From: Candidatus Auribacterota bacterium
Lineage (GTDB): Bacteria > Auribacterota > Tritonobacteria > UBA1439
Assembly (NCBI GenBank): GCA_026392035.1
Contig: JAPLCX010000042.1
Coordinates: 1-51,825 of the forward strand
Length of the DNA: 51,825 nucleotides
Direction of reading: 5' to 3'
A program made the position numbers and the translations under genes. Below the pieces are notes generated by a model. That model was not told where the DNA came from and searched no databases. It saw only the letters and a program-made list of their open reading frames with translations. Shown in pieces: positions 32,984 through 41,198 of the stretch. Numbering within the stretch: position 1 is the stretch's first letter; each line of letters opens with the position of its first letter.

Positions 32984-33003
32984 GCCGACACTTCAGTGTC
33001 GGC
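32984..33003. repeat. GCCGACACTTCAGTGTCGGC palindrome, copy 2
   Basis: Identical to copy 1 and preceded by GTA, as in the other family members (GTAGC core). It sits in the leader of the carD-family gene. Confidence 0.75.
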
Positions 33004-33086
33004 GAGCAATATATTCTTGGAAATCGAGAAGGACGTGAACGTTCCGACGTATCATTTCAAAAGGGGAGAGGAATAGGAGGGGGGCG

Positions 33087-33578
33087 ATGTTCAATATCGG
33101 CGATACGGTGGTGTACAAGGGCCACGGCCTTGTGAAAGTTGTCGGCATTCCGAAGAGCAGGCTCGAGGGAGCCGGTGCGGGAGAGGAGGCCTACTACATG
33201 CTCAAGTCGGCGCGCACGCCGCTGAGCGGGACCAAACTCCTGGTCAAGGTGAGCGGGGCGGAGAAGGTCCTCCGCTATCCGATGAGCAGTGAGGGAGCGA
33301 AAGAGCTCGTCGCGCTGCTCGATGAAGAGGCCGCCGAGCTCCCCGAAGACCACATGGAACGGATGCGCATCCTGGATGAGATTGCGGACAGGAACGACTG
33401 GAAAGAGCTCGCGGCGCTCGTGCGAGATTATCGGGAGAGCAAGCTCCTGAATCTGGATCGGGTGGAAATTAAGAGAATCAAGGCTATCTCGCGCAATCTC
33501 GCGGAGGAAATCTGCTACGTCCTCAAGATGAACCGCCCCGCCCTCAAGGGCAAGTTATCCATCAGGTCGGTAGCGTGA
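33087..33578 (+). CDS. CarD/CdnL-family transcription regulator
   Basis: The 163-residue protein is of standard CarD length. The N-terminal Tudor-like RNAP-interacting domain has MFNIGDTVVYKGHGLVKVVGI, and the C-terminal helical DNA-binding domain runs from about residue 70, with LRYPMSSEGAKELVALLDE, RNDWKELAALVRDYRESKLLN and RIKAISRNLAEEICYVLKM. CarD proteins stabilise open promoter complexes and commonly act at extended -10-type promoters; this window shows several of those. AGGAGGGGGGCG before the ATG is a strong ribosome site. Confidence 0.87.
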   Translation: MFNIGDTVVYKGHGLVKVVGIPKSRLEGAGAGEEAYYMLKSARTPLSGTKLLVKVSGAEKVLRYPMSSEGAKELVALLDEEAAELPEDHMERMRILDEIADRNDWKELAALVRDYRESKLLNLDRVEIKRIKAISRNLAEEICYVLKMNRPALKGKLSIRSVA

Positions 33579-33633
33579 TGGTGGCGGGGTGCCGTATCGC
33601 CCCCGACACACCCCTGATTGTCCCGGTTGCGGC

Positions 33634-34269
33634 CTACATGCTGCCCTTTGTCTCCCTGCCTTTTTCCGTTGTTTCTGAGAATCCCTGAAGTGCGGCTGAC
33701 TTCTCCATGTCAGCGATCGCGTCATTGATCCCTTTGGAGACGGCCGCGCTCATCGCCTCGACAAATTTACCTTTGTCTTTCTGCGCCACGCGAGCCTTCG
33801 CGTCGTAGGACCACACCGGCTGCCCGCTGTTGCCCCGGAGCAGCTCCAGGGTCAACTCGCATTCGGCGGAGTTGCCCGCCTTGGTGACAACCTGGTCAAA
33901 ATTCACGATCGCACTCTGAAGGATGAGGTCGGGATTTACCACGATGTCGATGGGGTCGACCCGCTGGAACAGGCCCGAATCCTTGAGCGCATCAAGGAGC
34001 GCCCTCCGCACCATCTCCGCCGGTTGCTCGACCCACTGGCTGTACTCATAGAAGCCGACTTCGTATTCGGAGGTGCGGTATACCATCTGGTCCTGGTATC
34101 GCGAGGGGGCGCGGACGTTGTTGACCGCGACCGTCAGCGGGAGTTGTTTTTCAGACCTGGGAACGACGAGGTCCGTCTCGATGAGGTAGTAATATGTCCG
34201 CACCGATCTGCACGACGAGAGGCAGAGGAGAATGCTAAAGAGCGCGAGAATATTTATGATAGTTTTCAT
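33634..34269 (-). CDS. Mla-type auxiliary lipoprotein (PqiC/DUF330-like)
   Basis: The 211-residue product has a lipoprotein signal (IINILALFSILLCLSSC). It has the DUF330/ABC auxiliary-component features: YYYLIETD, LTVAVNNVRAPSRYQDQMVYRTSEYEVGFYEYSQWVEQPAEMVRRAL and GLFQRVDP. Such lipoproteins accompany MCE transporters in the outer membrane. GGAGG lies five bases before the ATG at 34269, while an earlier ATG at 34281 has none. It is the last gene of the minus-strand Mla operon. Confidence 0.82.
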   Translation of the reverse strand: MKTIINILALFSILLCLSSCRSVRTYYYLIETDLVVPRSEKQLPLTVAVNNVRAPSRYQDQMVYRTSEYEVGFYEYSQWVEQPAEMVRRALLDALKDSGLFQRVDPIDIVVNPDLILQSAIVNFDQVVTKAGNSAECELTLELLRGNSGQPVWSYDAKARVAQKDKGKFVEAMSAAVSKGINDAIADMEKSAALQGFSETTEKGRETKGSM

Positions 34270-34331
34270 CATAACCTCCATTCATTTTCACATTTAAATT
34301 TTGACTTTACACTTTCTGCCTTAGGCTGTTG

Positions 34332-35075
34332 TTAACGCGCATGCGGGTGTTCAGGCATCGGTATCCCCCAGAAAACGGATGCGGGGTTCTGGTTCAGGCG
34401 CATGAACACCCTGTTCGCCTGGACGATCGCCTCTCGGAGGGCTCTCATGGTCTGGGTTATTTCGTATTCACTGTTGAGCATCGTCCCCCGTGTGGTCTGG
34501 AGAAACGTGGTGACCTCTGCGAAGGTCTTATTGGCCGTTTGTATCGTCGTATCGGCATTGCGCACGAGCGCGCCGAGACGGTCAGCCTTTACATCCCCGA
34601 TCGACTGGTCAATCTTGGTGAGGATTTGCGAAATGTTCTCGAGTATCTTGGGCAGGTCCGACGCCATATTTTCCAGGATGGAAGGCTGGGAGGCGATAAA
34701 AGACCCCGCCGGCAGCACCGGCTCGCTCGGCTCGCCTCCCGCGAGCTCGATCTGCATGCCTCCCATGAGGTTTCCCATGGCGAGCGTGGCGATCGTGCCC
34801 TCCCTCAGGGTGACTTTATTGGCCGCGATCCCCACGGTCACAAGTGTTTCATTTTCTTCCGTCACGCGGATATCCTGGACCTTCCCGACGGGGACGCCCC
34901 GGTAGAGGACGTCGCAGTCTTTGCCGAGGCCCCGCACGCTCTCGATGAACTTGATGTAGTACGTTTCCATCGGCTGCCTGTTTTTCACCGACACGGTTGC
35001 AAAGAGCGCGATGATCAGCCCCAGCCCCGTAATGAGGAAGACGCCCACCTTTACCTTCTGTGCCCTTGTTGCCAC
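34332..35075 (-). CDS. mlaD: MCE/MlaD-family substrate-binding protein
   Basis: The 247-residue protein has one N-terminal transmembrane helix (VGVFLITGLGLIIALFATVSV) and an MCE domain: YYIKFIESVRGLGKDCDVLYRGVPVGKVQDI, then VGIAANKVTL and TLAMGNLMGGMQIEL. The C-terminus has an extended helical stretch with EPVLPAGSFIASQPS and helices that may thread the periplasm. It forms the hexameric ring that passes lipid to or from the outer membrane. It lies after mlaF and before the auxiliary lipoprotein. Confidence 0.9.
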   Translation of the reverse strand: MATRAQKVKVGVFLITGLGLIIALFATVSVKNRQPMETYYIKFIESVRGLGKDCDVLYRGVPVGKVQDIRVTEENETLVTVGIAANKVTLREGTIATLAMGNLMGGMQIELAGGEPSEPVLPAGSFIASQPSILENMASDLPKILENISQILTKIDQSIGDVKADRLGALVRNADTTIQTANKTFAEVTTFLQTTRGTMLNSEYEITQTMRALREAIVQANRVFMRLNQNPASVFWGIPMPEHPHAR

Positions 35076-35141
35076 GTCACATCTCCTTTTTTATGGTACG
35101 TTACACTTTATACCTTAGGCCTTCAACTATCTTTCCACTTT

Positions 35142-35921
35142 TCAGTGTTCATTGTCGTTCCGCGCCTCGATTGCCTTGTCCGGCTGCCTGTCGAAGAACT
35201 GGCGCACGCGGGGTACATCGCTCTTCTCTGCGCCATCGAGAGTTCCCATGAAGATGATGCGTCCACGGTCGAGCATGAGGACCCTGTCGGCGACCGTGCG
35301 TATGGATTCGAGCTCGTGTGTGATGACAACCATCGTCACCCCCGTCAGCCGCCGCATGTCGAGGATGAGCTTGTCGAGCCCCGCGGCCATGATCGGGTCG
35401 AGCCCCGCGGACGGCTCGTCAAAGAACACGATCTCCGGGTCCATGGCGATGGAGCGCGCGAACCCGACCCTTTTCTTCATCCCCCCGGAGAGCTCGTCCG
35501 GCATCCGATCGCCGTAGTTCCCCAGTCCGACGAGGCTGAGTTTCATCCGCACCAGGGTGTCTCGCAACTCCGCGTCCGTGGCGCCGTATTCTTCTATCGG
35601 GAGCCCCACGTTCTCCGCGACGCTCATGGAGTTGAAGAGCGCCCCTGATTGGAACGTGATGCCGATCCTCTGCAGCAGCCGTGCGCGCTCGTCATCGTCC
35701 ATCTTCGTGAGATCTTTGCCCCAGTACAGAATCTCGCCGGCGGCGGGCGCGAGCAGCCCCACCATGTGCCTGAGGAGGGTGGTTTTCCCGCATCCCGACC
35801 CCCCGATCACGACGAGTATCTCCCCCTCGCAGACGCCGAACGAGATCCCGTCGAGCACGAGCTGCTCATCATAGCGCGCCACGAGATTGCGCACCTCAAT
35901 TATCGGCGTGCCCTTATTCAT
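35142..35921 (-). CDS. mlaF: MlaF-family ABC transporter ATPase
   Basis: The 259-residue ATPase has Walker A GGSGCGKTTLLRHM, the Q-loop QSGALFNSMSVAENV, signature LSGGMKKRVGFARSIAM and Walker B IVFFDEPSAGLDPIM. It is close to MlaF in its SGGMKKR signature and DEPSAGLDP. It powers the permease MlaE. Its GTG/ATG start is well defined as MNKGTPIIEV. A 116-base spacer with two hairpins separates it from mlaE upstream. Confidence 0.93.
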   Translation of the reverse strand: MNKGTPIIEVRNLVARYDEQLVLDGISFGVCEGEILVVIGGSGCGKTTLLRHMVGLLAPAAGEILYWGKDLTKMDDDERARLLQRIGITFQSGALFNSMSVAENVGLPIEEYGATDAELRDTLVRMKLSLVGLGNYGDRMPDELSGGMKKRVGFARSIAMDPEIVFFDEPSAGLDPIMAAGLDKLILDMRRLTGVTMVVITHELESIRTVADRVLMLDRGRIIFMGTLDGAEKSDVPRVRQFFDRQPDKAIEARNDNEH

Positions 35922-35955
35922 TCCCCATCGCCATATTCTGTAGCCGACACTTTAG

Positions 35956-35973
35956 CGCACCCTTTAGGGTGCG
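35956..35973. repeat. CGCACCCTTTAGGGTGCG palindrome
   Basis: An 8-bp stem around TT. It follows GTAGCCGACACTTTAGCG (35940 on), so part of the neighbouring GCCGACACTT unit is fused to it. It lies between mlaF and mlaE. Confidence 0.7.
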
Positions 35974-36004
35974 GATTGCCTTCCCTGTAGCGCGACCCGT
36001 AGCA

Positions 36005-36018
36005 CACCCTTCAGGGTG
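36005..36018. repeat. CACCCTTCAGGGTG palindrome
   Basis: A 6-bp stem around TC, again preceded by GTAGCA (35999 on). It is the neighbour of the 35956-35973 hairpin, so two related copies are in tandem in the mlaF-mlaE gap. Confidence 0.7.
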
Positions 36019-36037
36019 CGGCGCTCGGCGCCATTTT

Positions 36038-37135
36038 CTACAAAAAGAAATAAAATATCAAAGCGAATATCAGATCGGCGACCACGATGAAGAAGACATC
36101 CATGACTACCGCGCGCGTCGTCGCGAGACCTACGCCCCTCGCCCCGCCGGTCACCCTGAGGCCGTTGTGGCATCCCACGAGGACGATGATTATGGCGAAG
36201 ACGAATGATTTTACCCCGCCCTGGGCGAGGTCGCGCACCGTCGCCGCGAGGAGCGTCTGGGCCCACCAGCTTTGGAAGGTGAAACCCAGGGAGAATACAC
36301 CGAGGACGAAGCCGCCCGCCACGCCCGTGACGAACCCTATCGCCGTCAGTATCGGCATCGCGATGAGTATGGCGATCACTTTCGGTGCGATCAGGAACTT
36401 CGCCACGCTGAGCCCCATCCCCTTCAGCGCATCGATCTCCTCATACACCTTCATCGTGGCGAGCTCAGCGGCAATGGCGGAACCAGTGCGCGCGGAGACC
36501 ACGATGCCGGTCATCACCACCGCGAGCTCCTTGGCGAAGCCGATCACGACGAGGTTCGCAACAAAGATCTGGACGCCGAAGGTGCCGGCCTGGGCTGCCG
36601 AGAGCATCGCGATGACGAGGCCGAGGAGGAAGTTGAGCAGCGAGACGATGCCGATCGCCTTCACCCCTGTCTCATTGAGCTCGGTGAGCAGCGATTTCCA
36701 CTTGAGGCCGCGCCCTTCGAACGGGGCGATGAACGACCAGTAGACCGCGTCAATGACCAGGCGGCATGCGTCCTTGAGCTCTTCCAGTGCCGCGAACGCC
36801 TTTTCACCGATGGTTTCAAGGAAAAGTTTGCGTTGCGGCGCCGGTTCGGTTCCGGTCTTGAAGCCTTCCCAGACAAGGTTGATAAAATCCGCCACCTCGC
36901 CGCTCGCGCCGTCCACGGTGACCGTCAGCCCCGCTCGCTCCGCGGTGCGCGCGGCGCGCATGAGCCAGGCGGCGCCCCTGCTGCCGATATCCGCCGCGTC
37001 TTTGAGGTTTATCGAGAGATGGTCGCTCCCCTCCGAGATGATGCGCGACACTTCTTGTAGAATGCGCGCTCCATCCTCATCGGTGATCCGGCCGCGGACA
37101 TACACTGTGTGCTTAGAGGAAACTGGATTTCCCAT
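36038..37135 (-). CDS. mlaE: MlaE-family permease with N-terminal STAS-like domain
   Basis: The 365-residue protein has an N-terminal STAS-like domain (residues about 5-110, VYVRGRITDEDGARILQEVS to ADFINLVWEGF) and a five- to six-helix MlaE permease core with LLNFLLGLVIAMLSAAQAGTFGVQIFVANLVVIGFAKELAVVMTGIVVSARTGSAIAAELATMKVYEEIDALKGMG. Fusion of MlaB-type STAS to MlaE is common outside the Enterobacteria. It is the first gene of the operon mlaE-mlaF-mlaD-lipoprotein. An extended -10 lies at 37169-37177. Confidence 0.9.
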   Translation of the reverse strand: MGNPVSSKHTVYVRGRITDEDGARILQEVSRIISEGSDHLSINLKDAADIGSRGAAWLMRAARTAERAGLTVTVDGASGEVADFINLVWEGFKTGTEPAPQRKLFLETIGEKAFAALEELKDACRLVIDAVYWSFIAPFEGRGLKWKSLLTELNETGVKAIGIVSLLNFLLGLVIAMLSAAQAGTFGVQIFVANLVVIGFAKELAVVMTGIVVSARTGSAIAAELATMKVYEEIDALKGMGLSVAKFLIAPKVIAILIAMPILTAIGFVTGVAGGFVLGVFSLGFTFQSWWAQTLLAATVRDLAQGGVKSFVFAIIIVLVGCHNGLRVTGGARGVGLATTRAVVMDVFFIVVADLIFALIFYFFL

Positions 37136-37168
37136 GATCAGCCACGTGGTTGGCTCTTGTCGAGATAG

Positions 37169-37177
37169 AGTATATCA
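37169..37177 (-). promoter_or_regulatory. Extended -10 promoter of the mla operon
   Basis: TGATATACT on the minus strand, about 34 bases upstream of the mlaE ATG. No convincing -35. Confidence 0.4.
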
Positions 37178-37272
37178 GAAAAAGAGATATCAGTGTCCCG
37201 AGGTAAGGCCTCAGTTACGCGGGGGCAGGGAATCCGTGCATATAGTAGTAATCACTACGGCCATTCACGATT

Positions 37273-38445
37273 CTATCGATTCCTGCGCCCGCGCGGAACC
37301 ATCACACCGGATTGCTGCAACTCGCTGCGGGGTATGCCGTACTTCTCGGAGAGGTCCCGGATCCCCCTCGCCTTTTCCATTTGCACCCTCTGCCGTAGGT
37401 TATCGAGGTCTGTCTCTTCGAGCCCCTGCATGCGCCTTTGTATTCGTTGCTTCTCGTTCTCGGGGGCTGCGGCTAATTGTGCCTCAAGCTCTCCCATCAT
37501 CTGGTTTTTTCTCTGAATCACCTGCTCATCGGTGGGCCTTGTCGACATATTTGAGATTGCATCGTTGAAGTCTTTCCGGTACTGCTCCCGCTGCCCCTCC
37601 GGGACGAGCGGCGCGTAATCCTGCACGAAGGCGTTCAGGTTATTCGTGATCTCTTTTATCTCCGGCCCCCACCTGGTTCGGGGGGGAGGGGTTATCCCGT
37701 AGTCACTCAGCTCATCGCGTGAAATGTTGTATTCAGCCATCAGTCGGCCCAGCTCCTCGTTGTTGTCAAGTTGCTGGTAATGGTTGAGAATCCCCTCTAG
37801 GTCCTCGCCGCTCGCGTTCTTTATCTTCTCCATGCGGTTTCCAAGCTCTTCCTTCTCGTCCTCGTCGGTCTCCGCCGCGATTTTATCGCGCAGATCTCCG
37901 AGCGTTCTCTCTTTTCTCTGGAGCGCCGGTTCTTTCTGTGCCTGCGCCCTCAGTGATGCCAGGAAGGCGCCGAATTCCTTCTGGTACTTATCTTGTCGCC
38001 CCTCTGCAATGGAATTCTCATACTCGCTCACGAATTGCTCGAGCATGGAGATGTTTCCCGGTATGGCGGAAATTCCGGTGGGGGAAGTCTCCGCGGTGCC
38101 TTCCGGTTGGGCCCCGGGCTGCACCGCTGTCGCCAGTGCCTTTTTTTGCCCCAGCTCGCGAGCGGAGAGTGCGGACGCCGCGGGGCGTATCTTCTTTTCA
38201 ACAGACCGCCTCTTTGCCTCGGCGAGCTCAGTGCCGCGCGCGCGGAGTTCCCTTTCGCGGGCGGCGAGTTTCTGCTTGTAGGTATCGATCTGGGCAGTGT
38301 ACATGGCCTCCAGTTTCACGATCTCTTTTCTGTTCTGCTCCTGGAGCTTGATGAAACGCTCCCGATAATCATCCCTCTTCCCGCAGCCCGCGCTCGTGAG
38401 GAGCGCTGTGGAAATTCCTATGCATACTATAGTTCTCGCGAGCAT
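37273..38445 (-). CDS. Coiled-coil lipoprotein with an internal duplication
   Basis: The 390-residue product is a predicted lipoprotein (signal ends TSAGC). A charged coiled coil (DDYRERFIKLQEQNRKEIV to AEAKRRSVEKK) is followed by two related helical segments of roughly 110 residues. Each starts FV[SD]EY (or FVQDY), has a QRK block, EKxxxxxRM and ends with YxIxRxEL and xPPRTR/VPRGRR. I know no family with this plan. GGGGAGG lies eight bases before the ATG at 38445; the earlier ATG at 38451 is closer than usual. Confidence 0.65.
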   Translation of the reverse strand: MLARTIVCIGISTALLTSAGCGKRDDYRERFIKLQEQNRKEIVKLEAMYTAQIDTYKQKLAARERELRARGTELAEAKRRSVEKKIRPAASALSARELGQKKALATAVQPGAQPEGTAETSPTGISAIPGNISMLEQFVSEYENSIAEGRQDKYQKEFGAFLASLRAQAQKEPALQRKERTLGDLRDKIAAETDEDEKEELGNRMEKIKNASGEDLEGILNHYQQLDNNEELGRLMAEYNISRDELSDYGITPPPRTRWGPEIKEITNNLNAFVQDYAPLVPEGQREQYRKDFNDAISNMSTRPTDEQVIQRKNQMMGELEAQLAAAPENEKQRIQRRMQGLEETDLDNLRQRVQMEKARGIRDLSEKYGIPRSELQQSGVMVPRGRRNR

Positions 38446-38728
38446 AATCATTGCCTCCCCGGTTGCCCCCTTTGCGCATACGGAATAACAAGTATTCCGG
38501 ATCGTGTGTTCGAACACACATTTTATCACGGGAGGGCCGCCTGTATCAACGAACATTACCGGTTCTCCCTCGCCCTGTGCGGGTAAGCTCAAAATCAAAT
38601 CCCCTCGTCGAAGGCGAGCGTGTCGGGAGCCTGTCCGCATGAGGCGGAGGAAAAATGCGGGGGGAGAAGATCGCCCGCACGTAGGCCGTGAGGGTGTCCC
38701 GTGCGCGATCTTTTAGCCGCGCCGTTCA
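38446..38728. other. Gap upstream of the duplicated lipoprotein gene
   Basis: No gene is supported here. A long hairpin with an AAGATCGC stem (38667-38674 and 38705-38712), with GCAC/GTGC inside and a 20-base loop, lies just after the GH17 gene stop. It may act as its terminator, but the T-run is poor on the minus strand. Confidence 0.45.
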
Positions 38729-40102
38729 CTACTGCACGGTCACCGTCTGCGTGTCAAAAAGGATCATGTTCGGGCTGCTCTGGGAAAGCTGGTCGAGCGG
38801 GACGCCGGGAGACTTCCCGGCCGCAACCGCTCCGCAGTAGAACGTCATCTCCTTCCCGGCAAAAGCGTTTGGCAAGACACCCCGCAGTGTCACGGTCGAA
38901 TTGATGGATGTGCTGAGGCTCGGCACCCGCCGATACAGCGGAACCACGCCCCTGGCGATGTCACCGTTGAGGAAGAGTGTGTAGATGCCGGAGGGAGCGC
39001 TCGCAATGAGATAGAAGTCGAACGGCTGTGTGATCTGTCCAGAAAAATCCACGACGTAGCTGAGTCCCTGCCCCGCGGTCATCAACCCCGGCAGGATCGA
39101 TAGCTGCGTCGCGGATTTAATGCTCGGGATCACGTACTTTTGCCTGTTGTGATTCCATCCCTCGAAGATGCCAAAGTGGGATTCCTGTTTCTGGTTCGGG
39201 GTATACTTCCACGGCTCGTCGAACATTTCGAATAGGTATGCCTCCACCTGATGGCTCGTGAGCCAGTTGGAAATCCCGTCGAAGTATGTCTTCGCGTTCG
39301 GCTCGCTTGGTTTCACCGTCCCGTTCCACCACGTGCTCCCTCCCGCCGTGGCCCATCCGGTTTCGCCGACGACGACGCGCTTGCCCTTCGCGATGCCGAC
39401 CACCTGGCCGTACATGTTCTGGAAGTAGCTGATCGCCGCCCCCCCGGGATCATCCCCGTGCCAGAATGGATAGATGGTGCACCATATCTCATCGCACCCG
39501 GGGCAGTCCGCGAGGCTGGCGTGACCGATCCACACCCCGTCGGTCTGGCATGTCGTCACCTTGACGCCCGTGAGGCCATTGGCGTTGAGCTGCGCGCGCG
39601 CGTAGTTCATCAGGAGCTGGATTTTTTCTTTTGTCAGGCCGTTGGGGTTCGGGGAGTCCTGGAGATTCTCATTCCCGCAGATGATCGTGGCGACCGTCCC
39701 CTGATAGTGCTTCGCCTGGGCGACGATTGAATCAATCTCCGCCTTTGATTTCGCCTCGTCGAAGTAATCGGGCCCGCTCGTGCTCGGGAAGCCCCATGCC
39801 CCCATGGCGACCTTCACGCCGCACGCGTGCGCGGCGGGGATAACGTGCTGGTTGCTGTACTGTATCGTCCAGGTACGGAGTGCGGTGAAATGTGTGTTGA
39901 TCAACTGCATCTGCCCGAGCACATCCTGGTAGGAATAGGAATCCCACGCGGGATTCGTGCCGGTATTGGGATCCCCTTTTGTATATGGCTGATATCCCAC
40001 GTGGACGTAATCCTGTTGGGCCGCGCCGGCGCTTATGATTGTGAAAGACGCAAGAATCAGTGCTGCGGCAGAGCTGATTGTGCGCTGATGCACGACTTTC
40101 AT
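38729..40102 (-). CDS. GH17-like glycoside hydrolase, secreted
   Basis: The 457-residue protein has a signal peptide ending at about AGAAQQ. Residues to about 320 form a TIM barrel of the glycoside hydrolase 17 type, with VHVGYQPYTKGDPNTGTNP, AALRTWT-like HFTALRTWTIQY, the acid/base Glu in IICGNENLQ and the likely nucleophile in VVVGETGWATAGG, then YLFEMFDEPWKY. GH17 enzymes act on beta-1,3-glucans. The C-terminal 130 residues are a beta-rich domain with no name. GGAGGTGCGGA marks the start at 40102. It is not far from the cyclic beta-glucan synthase, which suggests shared glucan use. Confidence 0.78.
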   Translation of the reverse strand: MKVVHQRTISSAAALILASFTIISAGAAQQDYVHVGYQPYTKGDPNTGTNPAWDSYSYQDVLGQMQLINTHFTALRTWTIQYSNQHVIPAAHACGVKVAMGAWGFPSTSGPDYFDEAKSKAEIDSIVAQAKHYQGTVATIICGNENLQDSPNPNGLTKEKIQLLMNYARAQLNANGLTGVKVTTCQTDGVWIGHASLADCPGCDEIWCTIYPFWHGDDPGGAAISYFQNMYGQVVGIAKGKRVVVGETGWATAGGSTWWNGTVKPSEPNAKTYFDGISNWLTSHQVEAYLFEMFDEPWKYTPNQKQESHFGIFEGWNHNRQKYVIPSIKSATQLSILPGLMTAGQGLSYVVDFSGQITQPFDFYLIASAPSGIYTLFLNGDIARGVVPLYRRVPSLSTSINSTVTLRGVLPNAFAGKEMTFYCGAVAAGKSPGVPLDQLSQSSPNMILFDTQTVTVQ

Positions 40103-40287
40103 TCCGCACCTCCTCACTGGCTCCTCGGCAAAGGTTCTCTTATTTCACTGAATCGCTGCTATCTGGCTGCCCATGGTATGCCTGGCGGAGCATGGCTACA
40201 CTACCATAATCTCGTTCTTGCAGATATGTTAAAAATGTCGGTACAGGCGAAGCTACACTCGATACCAAATTTTAATCTTTCCCCCCC

Positions 40288-40316
40288 TTGACATGAGCGC
40301 AAAAGCAGGGTAAGTT
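40288..40316 (+). promoter_or_regulatory. Consensus -35 promoter of the Hint-like protein gene
   Basis: TTGACA (40288-40293), a 17-base spacer and TAAGTT (40311-40316) precede the ATG at 40338. The -35 is perfect; the -10 is weak. Confidence 0.5.
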
Positions 40317-40337
40317 GAAATCGAAGGAGGTGCGCTG

Positions 40338-40925
40338 ATGGATCAAACCACTCTTCGCTGCATGATTCTGGCAGGGAGCTGTAGTATCCTTATCAGCGCA
40401 TTCCCTTCAACATTATTTGCCAACTGTGCCTATGGGACGAAGGTGGCTCTGGTCGATGGCGAATGGTATGAGCTCCGGGCAATCGAGGAGATTGGGTTCA
40501 GGGATAGCGTGCATGCGCTCGTGCGGGGTGGAGAAGGTCCGGAGTGGAGGTCAAGAGGGGTCAGGTACAGCTATGGCACAGGCCCGGCAGCCACCGACCC
40601 CGGCATGATAAGGGTTTCATTCGGTCCGATAGAATCAAATAGCGACATCACGGTGACGGACAGGCATATTTTCCTGGTGATGAACAATTCCCCCGCCAGG
40701 GTGATGCTCAAGAGGGCAATAGATCTGATCCCCGGCGCTGATATGCTCGTGGATTTCCATGGGAAGCCGGTCCCGGTACGCAGCATCGCGTTTATCACGT
40801 ACCGGGGAGGGATCCATCATATCGCCACCGGCACGAATCTGGACGATGGCTGGGAAGGGCACCTGATCATCACCAACGGGATCGTCTCCGCCGATTACCT
40901 GCTCCAGCTGGTCTATCAGGAATAG
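40338..40925 (+). CDS. Small secreted Hint-like (hedgehog/intein fold) protein
   Basis: The 195-residue product starts with a signal peptide ending near LFA-NC. The mature chain would begin close to Cys30, in CAYGTKVALVDGEWYELRAIEEIG, which resembles the first block of Hint domains. A later segment ITVTDRHIFLV, then LKRAIDLIPGADMLVDFHGKPVPVRSIA, resembles the second (T-x-x-H) block. The C-terminus (GHLIITNGIVSADYLLQL) resembles the last block but lacks the usual terminal His-Asn. AAGGAGGTG precedes the ATG. If real, this is a stand-alone exported Hint fold with no attached toxin domain. The match is my reading only. Confidence 0.5.
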   Translation: MDQTTLRCMILAGSCSILISAFPSTLFANCAYGTKVALVDGEWYELRAIEEIGFRDSVHALVRGGEGPEWRSRGVRYSYGTGPAATDPGMIRVSFGPIESNSDITVTDRHIFLVMNNSPARVMLKRAIDLIPGADMLVDFHGKPVPVRSIAFITYRGGIHHIATGTNLDDGWEGHLIITNGIVSADYLLQLVYQE

Positions 40926-41198
40926 CTGCACTGTAGCCTCTCACGAGTATGCCTCCTTCTTTTATGTCCAAAACCATGCGGTGAGATCATCTCCCCCGGA
41001 AGCGCCGGAAGTAAATACCTGATCCTCATCCTCGCGCAGATTACCGTGAGGATGTTTCCCGGGAGGAAACCGAGGCCTGAAAAGTATAATAAGGTATCGT
41101 GGCCCCGGCATCACCAGTTATAATGCTAAACATAATCTGCTCAACCGGTACAAAGCGCTTCATACAATCGCCGGTTCACACGGGCTGAGACGGAAGAT
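40926..41198. other. Gap between the Hint-like gene and the glucan synthase gene
   Basis: No gene. It holds two TATAAT hexamers (41085-41090 and 41119-41124) without clear -35 partners, and hairpin arms CATCCTC (41025 on) and GAGGATG. Confidence 0.45.

Larger units (their letters stand above)
32780..33086. other. Intergenic region upstream of the carD gene
   Basis: This 307-base gap carries two copies of GCCGACACTTCAGTGTCGGC and, between them, the TGCTATAAT promoter at 32916-32924. The second copy lies in the 5' leader. I see no open frame that looks coding. Confidence 0.65.

Noticed and set aside
33579-33633. Terminator between carD and the auxiliary lipoprotein
   Set aside because: No stable stem with a T-run could be found between these convergent genes.
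34329-35648. 439-residue open frame antisense to mlaD and mlaF
   Set aside because: Shadow of the mla genes; no recognisable motifs and it spans two real genes.
34329-37060. Plus-strand frames in the mla region
   Set aside because: No motif; they mirror the minus-strand genes with strong ABC, MCE and MlaE signatures.
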